Positions 1-5,651 of a DNA stretch of 7,215 bases are shown here, in pieces. Every line of letters begins with the position of its first letter. Position 1 is the first letter of the stretch. The DNA comes from Pseudomonadota bacterium (GTDB lineage: Bacteria; Pseudomonadota; Alphaproteobacteria; Azospirillales; Azospirillaceae): positions 1 through 7,215 of the forward strand of contig JAEZID010000569.1 of NCBI GenBank assembly GCA_023416195.1, read 5' to 3'. Below the pieces are notes generated by a model. It was given only the letters and a program-made list of their open reading frames with translations. It searched no databases and was not told the origin of the DNA. The position numbers were made by a program, and so were the translations under genes.

Positions 1-708
1 ATTGTCGGCAGCAACGACGAGGGCATCACCTCGGCGCCGAAGCGGTTCGACGGTTTGGTGGAGGACGCCGAGACGCTGACCATCAAGCGCCGCGCCCGCG
101 TGCTGGAAACCCGCCGCACCGGCGCGCCGGCCAAAGGCAACCTTGAGGACTGGCGGGAAGCCGTCACCCTCGCCGTTCCCGGCCATGGCGATCCCCTGTC
201 GCTGGTCTCCTACCCCGGCCTGTTCGCCCATGGGCATCTCGACGCCGGCACCGAATGCCTGCTGAAGGTCCTGCCGGAGATCGCGCCGGGCACCGCCGTG
301 CTCGATTTCGGCTGCGGCGCGGGCGTCATCACGCGGGCGGTGCGCGAGCGCACGCCCGACGCGCGCCTGACCCTGCTGGACATCGACGCGGTGGCGCTGC
401 ACGCCGCCCGCCAGAACGTTCCCGACGCCGAATACGTGTTGAGCGACGGCCTGTCCGGCCTCGGCACGCGGGAGCGGTTCGGCCTGATCCTCTCCAACCC
501 GCCGCTCCATCGCGGCAAGGACGAGGATTTCGGCATGCTGGAGGCGCTCGTCGCCGGGACCAAGCAGTATCTGAAGCTGCGCGGCTCCCTGGTCGCCGTC
601 ACGCAGCGGACGGCGGGCGTCGGCAAACTGTTCAAGACCGCCTTCGGCCACGCCGATTTGCTGCTGGAAACGCCGCAGTTCCAGGTGTGGAAGGGCACGC
701 CGAAATAG
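1..708 (+). CDS. Class I SAM-dependent methyltransferase, RsmC/RlmG-like (5' end missing)
   Basis: The reading frame is open from the first base, so the start codon lies outside; 235 residues are visible. It carries a 'methyltransferase small' (MTS) fold. Motif I, VLDFGCGAG, is at visible residues 100-108 and binds S-adenosylmethionine. An acidic motif II (LLDID, Asp127) follows, and motif IV SNPPLH is at 165-170. The N/D-P-P-Y/F/L signature with a following His is typical of enzymes that methylate the exocyclic amine of guanine in rRNA (RsmC, 16S G1207; RlmG, 23S G1835). RsmC proteins are about 340 residues with a degenerate N-terminal copy of the domain, so roughly the first 100 residues are probably missing. 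A TTG at 55 is not needed as a start because similarity-like sequence continues upstream. The exact target base cannot be read from the sequence. The gene converges with hemB across 16 bases with no obvious terminator. Confidence 0.85.
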   Translation: MVGSNDEGITSAPKRFDGLVEDAETLTIKRRARVLETRRTGAPAKGNLEDWREAVTLAVPGHGDPLSLVSYPGLFAHGHLDAGTECLLKVLPEIAPGTAVLDFGCGAGVITRAVRERTPDARLTLLDIDAVALHAARQNVPDAEYVLSDGLSGLGTRERFGLILSNPPLHRGKDEDFGMLEALVAGTKQYLKLRGSLVAVTQRTAGVGKLFKTAFGHADLLLETPQFQVWKGTPK

Positions 709-724
709 GCGCGCCCTTTCTCCC

Positions 725-1738
725 TCATCCCTGCTTCAGCAACCGCGCCGCATCGACGGCGCCGTAGGTCAGGATCGCGTCGGTGCCGGCGCGCTTGAAG
801 CCCATCAGGGTTTCCATCAGCGCCTTGTCGTAATCCATCCAGCCGTTCAGCGCAGCCGCCTTCAGCATCGCGTATTCGCCGGACACATGATAGGCGAAGG
901 TCGGAACGGCGAAGCTGTCCTTCACCCGGCGGATGATGTCCAGATAGGGCAGGCCCGGCTTGACCATCACCATGTCGGCGCCTTCCTGAAGGTCCATCGC
1001 GACCTCGTGCAGGGCCTCGTCGGTGTTGGCCGGGTTCATCTGGTAGGTCTTCTTGTCGCCCTTCAGGTATCCGCCGGAGTTCACGGCGTCACGGAACGGG
1101 CCGTAGAAGGCCGACGCGTATTTGGCGGCGTAGGAACAGACGCGCACCAACTCGTGCCCCTGGGCGTCCAGGGCGTCGCGGACGGCGGCGATGCGCCCGT
1201 CCATCATGTCGGACGGGGCGATGATGTCCACCCCGGCCTCGGCCTGCGACACGGCTTGGCGAACCAGAACCTCGACCGTCTCGTCGTTCTGGACGTAGCC
1301 GTCGCGCAGGATGCCGTCGTGCCCGTGGCTGGTGTAGGGGTCGAGCGCCACGTCGCCCAGGATCCCGACCTCCGGAACGGCGGCCTTCAGCGCGCGGATG
1401 GCGCGGTTCATCAGGTTGTCCGGATCGTAGGCGGCGGCGGCGTCCTCCGACTTGCCCTCGGCGCCGACGACGGGGAACAGGGCGACGCAGGGAATACCCA
1501 GGTTGCCCGCCTCGCCGACAGCTTCGATCAGCAGGTCGATGGTCAGCCGTTCCACGCCCGGCATGGAGGCGACGGGCTCGCGGCGGTTCTCGCCCTCGAT
1601 GACGAAGACCGGCCAGATCAGGTCGTCCACGGTCAGCGTGTTCTCGGCGACGAGCCGGCGGGTCCAGGCGTCGGCGCGGTTGCGGCGCAGGCGGGTGCGC
1701 GGGAAGGCGGACGACGAACGGAAGGTCGGAGAGGGCAT
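725..1738 (-). CDS. hemB: Delta-aminolevulinic acid dehydratase (porphobilinogen synthase)
   Basis: Cytosolic enzyme that condenses two 5-aminolevulinate molecules into porphobilinogen, the second common step of haem, corrin and chlorophyll synthesis. The 337-residue length is normal for the family. The Schiff-base lysine is Lys260 within GADMVMVKPGLPYLD, and the second active-site lysine is Lys206 in YAAKYASAFYGPFRDA. The region that holds cysteine zinc ligands in zinc-dependent enzymes reads ALDPYTSHGHDG (131-142) here, with Asp133 and Asp141 at cysteine positions. This marks the zinc-independent, magnesium-stimulated class found in alphaproteobacteria and Pseudomonas. The N-terminal arm (about 1-35), with RTRLRRNR, matches the octamer-forming arm of the family. 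ATG at 1738 is the first good start; upstream bases are C-rich on the coding strand and show no strong Shine-Dalgarno. It is the last gene of the minus-strand block, 82 bases after the phosphoesterase, with a candidate promoter of its own in that gap. Confidence 0.98.
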   Translation of the reverse strand: MPSPTFRSSSAFPRTRLRRNRADAWTRRLVAENTLTVDDLIWPVFVIEGENRREPVASMPGVERLTIDLLIEAVGEAGNLGIPCVALFPVVGAEGKSEDAAAAYDPDNLMNRAIRALKAAVPEVGILGDVALDPYTSHGHDGILRDGYVQNDETVEVLVRQAVSQAEAGVDIIAPSDMMDGRIAAVRDALDAQGHELVRVCSYAAKYASAFYGPFRDAVNSGGYLKGDKKTYQMNPANTDEALHEVAMDLQEGADMVMVKPGLPYLDIIRRVKDSFAVPTFAYHVSGEYAMLKAAALNGWMDYDKALMETLMGFKRAGTDAILTYGAVDAARLLKQG

Positions 1739-1780
1739 GGGGCGGGGGACCTGACGAGTGCTCTTAATGCGTGCGGCGCG

Positions 1781-1810
1781 ATCCTACGCCCCTTGGGTGT
1801 GCCGACTCAA
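1781..1810 (-). promoter_or_regulatory. Candidate sigma70-type promoter of hemB
   Basis: On the minus strand, TTGAGT (1810-1805) and TAGGAT (1786-1781) are separated by 18 bases. Each box matches four of six consensus positions. It lies about 43 bases upstream of the hemB ATG, in the only gap between hemB and the phosphoesterase. It is a weak match, so this is suggestive only; its placement after the palindrome that ends the preceding gene supports independent hemB transcription. Confidence 0.35.
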
Positions 1811-1820
1811 GCCGCACCGC

Positions 1821-2783
1821 TCATGCGGCCGGCGCATGAAGGATTTCATGATCGGCCGGCCGCATGCCCCTCTCGCACTCAGCTGCGCAGAGTGCTGTCG
1901 GGTTGGACCGGCGTGGGTTTTGGGGGGGCCGGAAACCCCCCCCCGGCGGCACAGGTCTGAATCCCGAATCCTGCGCCTCCATCAGCCAGCGGTGCGACTC
2001 CTTGCGCCATGTGGAGACGAGTCCGCCGGTGAAGGCCGCCCCCTCCCACGACCGCACCTCGAAGGTCACGCGCGGCGGGGCGATGGTGATGAGGTTGTAG
2101 GCGTTCGCCTCGTTGCGCAGGCGGGTGGAGGTCGCGGTGGACGCCTGCGCCACCAGGATGGAGCGGGCGACCTGCGTGTGGTGGGTCATGATGTCGCCGG
2201 AATAGGCCTTGTGCAGGTGCCCGGCCAGCAGCAGGTCCACCCCGCAGCTCTCCAGCGCCGGCAGGGCCAGCTTGTGCCGGCCAACCAGCCTCGTCCCCGG
2301 CGCGTCCGGCGGCGGCAGGAAGGGGTGGTGGGTGAACAGCACCTTGAAGACCGTCTCGGGCAGGGCGCAGAACACCTCGCGCACGCGCTGGATCTGCGCC
2401 TTGTTCATGCGCCCTTCGGAAAAATCCATGATGACCGAGCGGGCCGTGTTGATGCCCAGCACCGCGATCTCGGAATCGACGTGGAACGGGCTGAGGTCGC
2501 GGCTGATGTAGCGCTTGTAGTTGCCGAACGGGTCGATGAACCGCCGCACCACGTTGTAGACCGGGATGTCGTGGTTGCCCGGCACCACCAGATAGGGGAA
2601 GGGCAGGCGTTGCAGGAAGGCGCGCGCCTCCTCGAAATGCCGGACCTTGGCGCGCTGGACGAGATCACCGGAGATGACGATCAGGTCCGGCCTCGAAGCG
2701 GTCAGGTCGGCCAGCAGACCCTCGACCACGCACGGGTCGATGCGGCCGAAATGCAGGTCGGAGATGTGGGCGAGCGTCTTCAC
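1821..2783 (-). CDS. Metallophosphoesterase, class III phosphodiesterase (CpdA/3',5'-cAMP PDE-like)
   Basis: Calcineurin-like dinuclear-metal phosphoesterase, predicted cytosolic. With the GTG start at 2783 it has 320 residues, and all metal-binding blocks are present: SDLHFG (Asp9, His11), ISGDLVQ (Asp40), VPGNHD (69-72), THHP (151-153) and AGHLH (188-191). This order fits small CpdA-like enzymes, but the substrate is unknown: cyclic nucleotides, phospholipid head groups and UDP-sugars are all possible. I prefer GTG 2783 because family members start a few residues before the first motif (MKTLAHISDLHFG-like) and a G-rich stretch precedes it. ATG at 2813 would add ten residues and overlap the lipid kinase by 14 bases. 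The two genes are clearly cotranscribed. From residue 273 onward the protein is a Pro/Gly/Arg-rich tail encoded by two palindromes; it looks unlike the family core and is probably a late addition. Confidence 0.92.
   Translation of the reverse strand: MKTLAHISDLHFGRIDPCVVEGLLADLTASRPDLIVISGDLVQRAKVRHFEEARAFLQRLPFPYLVVPGNHDIPVYNVVRRFIDPFGNYKRYISRDLSPFHVDSEIAVLGINTARSVIMDFSEGRMNKAQIQRVREVFCALPETVFKVLFTHHPFLPPPDAPGTRLVGRHKLALPALESCGVDLLLAGHLHKAYSGDIMTHHTQVARSILVAQASTATSTRLRNEANAYNLITIAPPRVTFEVRSWEGAAFTGGLVSTWRKESHRWLMEAQDSGFRPVPPGGGFRPPQNPRRSNPTALCAAECERGMRPADHEILHAPAA
1822..1866. repeat. Compound palindrome at the 3' end of the phosphoesterase gene
   Basis: Perfect 12-base inverted arms CATGCGGCCGGC (1822-1833) and GCCGGCCGCATG (1855-1866) enclose a second perfect stem, CATGAA (1835-1840) with TTCATG (1845-1850) around a GGAT loop. 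The structure covers the last codons of the phosphoesterase, including part of its TGA. No run of T follows on either strand, so it is not a textbook intrinsic terminator. It could still stop or stabilise transcripts, or be a REP-like element. Confidence 0.75.
1898..1967. repeat. Imperfect 70-base inverted repeat with G7/C9 tracts, inside the phosphoesterase 3' end
   Basis: The 31-base left arm (1898-1928) and the 32-base right arm (1936-1967) are imperfect reverse complements. Both begin, read inward, with TCGGG, share a GACC block, and end in a G-run (G7 at 1922-1928, facing C9 at 1936-1944) around a 7-base centre. The outer halves match only partly; the inner G/C stem is perfect over seven pairs. 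On the coding strand of the phosphoesterase it encodes the Pro/Gly/Arg-rich tail. Homopolymer runs of this length are unusual inside a gene and prone to slippage. Confidence 0.6.
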
Positions 2784-2799
2784 GGTGTCCCACCCGTCT

Positions 2800-3720
2800 T
2801 CACGGCGTTCCATTCGATGGATCGGCCTTCGGGGCGAGGACCGTCAGCGCCTTCGGCCGGATCCGGTAATGCAGCGGCTGTTCCATCTGCCGCACCTCCC
2901 CGTCGTTGACCATCTTCAACCGCCGCCGCCGGCTGTGCACGGTCAGCTGGGTGGCGGTCAACGTCTCCAACTCCTCATCCTGCTGCCAGGTTCCCAGAAC
3001 CGTGCGGCCCATCAGGCGCAGCATGGCCCAGGCGTCGCGATGGCGCGCCACATAGACGCCCAGCTTGCCGGAATCGAGCGCCGGTCGGTGCACCAGCAGG
3101 CTGCCGGCGCCCGCGTCGTACGGGTCGTTGGACACCACCAGCACCGGCGTGCGCACCCGGCGCGGTCCGTCGCCCCAGTCGATCCGCACGTCCAGCATCG
3201 GCAGCCGGTACAGCGCCTTGCCCATGGCGACGGCGGCGGCCGGCCATTTCAGCAGCCGGTGGCGGCGCCGCTTCTCCTCCCGTTCCTGCACGACCATGGG
3301 ATAGAAGCCGAGGACGGAGCTGTTCAGGAACACCTCCCCGTTCACCTCCGCCACGTCGATGGCGCGCTTCTCCCCGTCGGCCAGGGCCTGCACGGCCTCG
3401 TCCAAATCCAGCGGCGTGCCCAGATCGCGCGCCAGCAGGTTCAGCGTGCCGAGCGGCAGGATCCCCATGGCCTTGCCGGTTGGCAGCAGCATGTTGACCG
3501 CGGTGTGGATGGTGCCGTCGCCGCCCCCGACGATCACCGTGTCGGCATCGGAATCGAGCGCGCGCCGGATCTCCTCCGTGCAGGCGGCGGGTTCCACGGC
3601 GGCCAGCCGCACCTCCGCACCCTGCCGTTCGAAGGCGGTGCGGATCGACTCCACCGTGTCGTCGATGGGCCGGCCGGCCAACGTGCCCGCGGACCGGTTG
3701 AGGACGATGGCCGCCTTCAT
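2800..3720 (-). CDS. Diacylglycerol kinase-family lipid kinase (YegS/BmrU type)
   Basis: Predicted ATP-dependent lipid kinase of the DAGK catalytic family (306 residues, a normal length of about 300). The nucleotide-binding motif GGGDGT is at 65-70, followed by the family block LPLGTLNLLARDLG (88-101), in which the usual P-x-GT-x-N is present. A C-terminal beta domain contains the VNDGE motif (271-275), which carries the catalytic and metal-binding acidic residues. No transmembrane segment is visible, so this is the soluble YegS-like type rather than the membrane DgkA type. The lipid substrate (diacylglycerol, phosphatidylglycerol, sphingoid base or another) cannot be read from sequence. ATG at 3720 starts directly with MKAAIVLNRSAG, the typical N-terminus, and GGAAGGG lies 10 bases upstream. 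It is the first gene of the minus-strand block and is divergent from the acyl-CoA hydrolase gene across 208 bases. Confidence 0.93.
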   Translation of the reverse strand: MKAAIVLNRSAGTLAGRPIDDTVESIRTAFERQGAEVRLAAVEPAACTEEIRRALDSDADTVIVGGGDGTIHTAVNMLLPTGKAMGILPLGTLNLLARDLGTPLDLDEAVQALADGEKRAIDVAEVNGEVFLNSSVLGFYPMVVQEREEKRRRHRLLKWPAAAVAMGKALYRLPMLDVRIDWGDGPRRVRTPVLVVSNDPYDAGAGSLLVHRPALDSGKLGVYVARHRDAWAMLRLMGRTVLGTWQQDEELETLTATQLTVHSRRRRLKMVNDGEVRQMEQPLHYRIRPKALTVLAPKADPSNGTP

Positions 3721-3846
3721 TCGTCTGGTGCCCTTCCGTCAGCCTAGGGGAAACATGAGCGCTGCCGCGCAACGGACAAGACGGGTGCGGTGTTCCGCCA
3801 CTGCTCTTCTGCTACTCTGCGGCGCGCGGCCCGCATGGGTCGCGAT

Positions 3847-3874
3847 TTGACACGCGGCGTGCCGCCCGTATCAT
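3847..3874 (+). promoter_or_regulatory. Near-consensus sigma70-type promoter of the acyl-CoA hydrolase gene
   Basis: A perfect TTGACA (3847-3852) and TATCAT (3869-3874, five of six consensus bases) are separated by 16 bases. Transcription would start near 3881, giving a leader of about 48 bases before the ATG at 3929. The spacer holds a small dyad, GCGGC (3854-3858) and GCCGC (3861-3865). A repressor could bind there, but in such GC-rich DNA it may be chance. Confidence 0.7.
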
Positions 3875-3928
3875 CGCGGGCCGGAAGGACAACGCTCCTG
3901 CAACGCACCAGCGAGAACAAACAATCCC

Positions 3929-4993
3929 ATGAACGACGCTGCCGAAATCCTCTTTGAACGCCGTGGCTCCATCGGAATCGTCACGCTGAACCGTCCGAAG
4001 GCGCTGAACGCGCTGACCCTGGGCATGATTCGCCGGATGGACCCGCAGATGCGGGCCTGGGCGGCCGACCCCGAGGTGAAGGCGGTCGTCGTGCAGGGCG
4101 CCGGCGAAAAGGCCTTCTGCGCCGGCGGCGACGTGGTCAGCCTGTACGAGGCGGGCAAGGCGGCGCGCGCGGGGCAGGGCGACGGTTCGGCCATCCGCGC
4201 CTTCTTCAGCGAGGAGTATGTCCTCAACCGCCTCATCAAGAACTACCCGAAGCCCTACGTCGCGCTGATCGACGGCATCTCCATGGGCGGCGGCGTCGGC
4301 CTGTCGCAGCACGGCTCGCACCGCGTGGTGACGGAGCGCACGATGTTCGCCATGCCGGAAACCGGCATCGGCCTCTATCCGGACGTCGGCGGCACCTACT
4401 TCCTGCCGCGCCTTCCGGGGCAGGTCGGCACCTGGCTGGGCCTGACCGGCGACCGGCTGAAGGCGGCGGACATGCTGCACATCGGCGCGGCCGACGCCTA
4501 TGTCCCCAGCGCCAAGCTCGACTCGCTCATCGCCGCCCTGGCGGACGGCGTCACCGCCGACGAGGCCATCGCCCGCCACAAGGAGCAGCCCGGCGACGCC
4601 CCGCTGGCCGCGCACCACGACGCGATCGACCGCTGCTACGCCCACGATACGGTCGAAGCCATCCTGGCCGCCCTGGACGCGGAAGGAACGGAATGGGCCG
4701 CCGCCCAGGCCGCCACGTTGAAGCGCGTGTCGCCGACCAGCCTGAAGATCACGCTGGAGGCCATCCGGCGCGGCGGCATGCTCGACTTCGACGGCTGCAT
4801 GAAGCAGGAGCTTCGTCTCAGCCTTGCCTGCCTTCTTGGCGGCCATGACTTCTACGAGGGCATCCGGGCGGTTCTGGTGGACAAGGACAAGAACCCGCGC
4901 TGGAACCCCGCCGATCTTGCCGGCGTCTCCCGCGCCGATGTGGAGCGCCATTTTGCCGAGGCTCCCGGCGGCGATCTCGAATTCAAGGACTGA
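3929..4993 (+). CDS. Enoyl-CoA hydratase/isomerase family, 3-hydroxyisobutyryl-CoA hydrolase-like
   Basis: Crotonase-fold enzyme of 354 residues matching the ECH_2 / HIBCH group, which hydrolyses (S)-3-hydroxyisobutyryl-CoA to 3-hydroxyisobutyrate in valine degradation (EC 3.1.2.4). Visible marks are LNRPKALNALT (20-30), the first oxyanion-hole block AFCAGGDV (62-69), the second block ISMGGGVGLS (117-126), and MPETGIGLYPDVGGTYFLPR (142-161). In that last block Glu144 and Asp152 correspond to the catalytic acidic residues of human HIBCH. The extended C-terminal region (about 200-354) distinguishes it from short 260-residue enoyl-CoA hydratases. The start ATG 3929 gives the usual N-terminus; the Shine-Dalgarno is weak (GCGAGAA). 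It is monocistronic by appearance: its own strong promoter upstream and a stem-loop beginning on the stop codon. A hydratase role remains a lesser alternative. Confidence 0.93.
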   Translation: MNDAAEILFERRGSIGIVTLNRPKALNALTLGMIRRMDPQMRAWAADPEVKAVVVQGAGEKAFCAGGDVVSLYEAGKAARAGQGDGSAIRAFFSEEYVLNRLIKNYPKPYVALIDGISMGGGVGLSQHGSHRVVTERTMFAMPETGIGLYPDVGGTYFLPRLPGQVGTWLGLTGDRLKAADMLHIGAADAYVPSAKLDSLIAALADGVTADEAIARHKEQPGDAPLAAHHDAIDRCYAHDTVEAILAALDAEGTEWAAAQAATLKRVSPTSLKITLEAIRRGGMLDFDGCMKQELRLSLACLLGGHDFYEGIRAVLVDKDKNPRWNPADLAGVSRADVERHFAEAPGGDLEFKD

Positions 4994-5026
4994 TACGGAC
5001 GGCGCCTGAAGGCACCGTCCGTATCA
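4991..5026 (+). terminator. Stem-loop starting on the hydrolase stop codon, probable terminator
   Basis: TGATACGGACGG (4991-5002) pairs perfectly with CCGTCCGTATCA (5015-5026). After one C/A mismatch the stem continues for three more pairs to a TGAA loop (5007-5010), about 16 base pairs in all. The TGA stop codon is the first triplet of the stem. The sequence after it is CCCTCTCG rather than a T-run, so termination is likely but not textbook. Confidence 0.6.
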
Positions 5027-5066
5027 CCCTCTCGATCGATGCTATCGCATTGATCTGCCGGGTTTC

Positions 5067-5105
5067 ACCGGCGGCGCTCAAGGGAAGCGTTCACGCGCCG
5101 CCGGT
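5067..5105. repeat. Perfect 11-base inverted repeat, with a competing smaller stem
   Basis: ACCGGCGGCGC (5067-5077) pairs with GCGCCGCCGGT (5095-5105) around a 17-base loop. The bases 5068-5072 (CCGGC) can instead pair with GCCGG at 5057-5061, so the two stems exclude each other. No T-run follows on either strand. Confidence 0.6.
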
Positions 5106-5134
5106 ATGACGGGAAAATCGCACTTGCAACGTGC

Positions 5135-5161
5135 AGGGGCGCGGGCACTTTCCGCGCCCTT
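5135..5161. repeat. GC-rich stem-loop
   Basis: GGGCGCGG (5137-5144) and CCGCGCCC (5152-5159) form a perfect 8-base-pair stem around a 7-base loop, extendable by a G:T and an A:T pair to 5135 and 5161. Function unknown. Confidence 0.5.
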
Positions 5162-5224
5162 GAGCGTTAGTAAGGGGAAATCCCTGCGGGAGTTGTCTCA
5201 AACGCGGCGGTTGTGGCCGCGGAC

Positions 5225-5254
5225 GATGTGACCATAGACGTTGTGACCATAGAC
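5225..5254. repeat. Two-copy 15-base direct tandem repeat
   Basis: The unit GWTGTGACCATAGAC occurs at 5225-5239 and immediately again at 5240-5254. The two copies differ at one base (A versus T at the second position). Only two copies are present, so it is not a CRISPR or iteron array; two helical-phase-offset binding sites for a regulator are possible. Confidence 0.8.
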
Positions 5255-5553
5255 AAGGGGCGGCGGCGCAAGAACCCTGGACATATGGGGCTCGGGCAAA
5301 GGGGAGGTCGGTGATGCGGATGACTGCGTTCATCTCGGCTGGCGCCAAACCCAGTGCCGCGTCCGATGTTCCGCTTCCCTATCCACGGCGATTCGCGTTT
5401 CCCGATTGGAAAAGGCGGCGGACACATCGTCAGAAGACCTGCTCCGGGCGGGTGGGCAACCCCGGCGGCGCCCCCGTTTCGGGGCAATCCCGTTGCGCCC
5501 TACACCCATTTTCCGAAACTCAGGACAGCCGGCCATGGACTTTTCCGGCATTA

Positions 5554-5595
5554 TTAAGATGATTACCGACGAATGATCGGTTAATCTCGTCTTAA
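5554..5595. promoter_or_regulatory. AT-rich imperfect dyad upstream of the MarR-type gene, candidate operator
   Basis: TTAAGA (5554-5559) faces TCTTAA (5590-5595). Inside them GATTA-CCGA (5561-5569) faces TCGG-TTAATC (5577-5586), with slightly offset centres near 5573-5575. The block is markedly AT-richer than its surroundings and lies about 57 bases before the regulator start, where autoregulating MarR proteins commonly bind. No clear -35/-10 pair could be assigned. Confidence 0.4.
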
Positions 5596-5638
5596 GGACC
5601 CGGAAAGGCCACAGGTCGGCCCATATCCGGTACGAGCC

Positions 5639-5646
5639 AAAGGAGA
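5639..5646 (+). promoter_or_regulatory. Ribosome binding site fixing a GTG start
   Basis: AAAGGAGA with GGAG six bases before GTG 5652. The frame upstream of this GTG is open back to the TGA at 5574-5576 but contains no ATG, GTG or TTG, so GTG 5652 is the first possible start for the regulator. Confidence 0.85.
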
Positions 5647-5651
5647 CCGCG

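Larger units (their letters stand above)
4994..5651. other. 658-base intergenic region without a convincing gene
   Basis: Between the hydrolase and the MarR-type regulator no frame has the codon bias of the neighbouring genes. It holds consecutive stem-loops: the probable terminator, then GATCGATGC/GCATTGATC (5034-5055, one G:T pair), the 11-base arms at 5067-5105, an 8-base stem at 5137-5159, and a 6-base stem at 5203-5221. A 15-base tandem repeat, a weak 82-codon frame with a good ribosome site (5314-5562), and an AT-rich dyad just before the regulator follow. An unannotated small RNA or mobile-element remnant is possible but not shown. Confidence 0.6.

Noticed and set aside
887..1960. Long plus-strand open frame of 357 codons
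   Set aside because: It is antisense to hemB and the phosphoesterase end; the product is rich in G/V/H/D-type shadow residues and shows no domain, while the minus strand encodes a clear HemB.
1758..3747. Two long plus-strand open frames of 383 and 366 codons
   Set aside because: Both lie opposite the phosphoesterase and lipid kinase, whose motifs are complete; GC-rich DNA often leaves such antisense frames open.
3739..3773. Minus-strand promoter for the lipid kinase (TTGTCC, 17 bases, ATGTTT)
   Set aside because: The -10 match is too poor to support a call, although a promoter must lie somewhere in this divergent gap.
3812..4951. Minus-strand open frame of 379 codons
   Set aside because: It is antisense to the complete crotonase-family gene; no recognisable motif and a shadow-type composition.
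5225..5254. Possible CRISPR or replication iterons
   Set aside because: There are only two copies, with no spacers and no cas or rep genes nearby.
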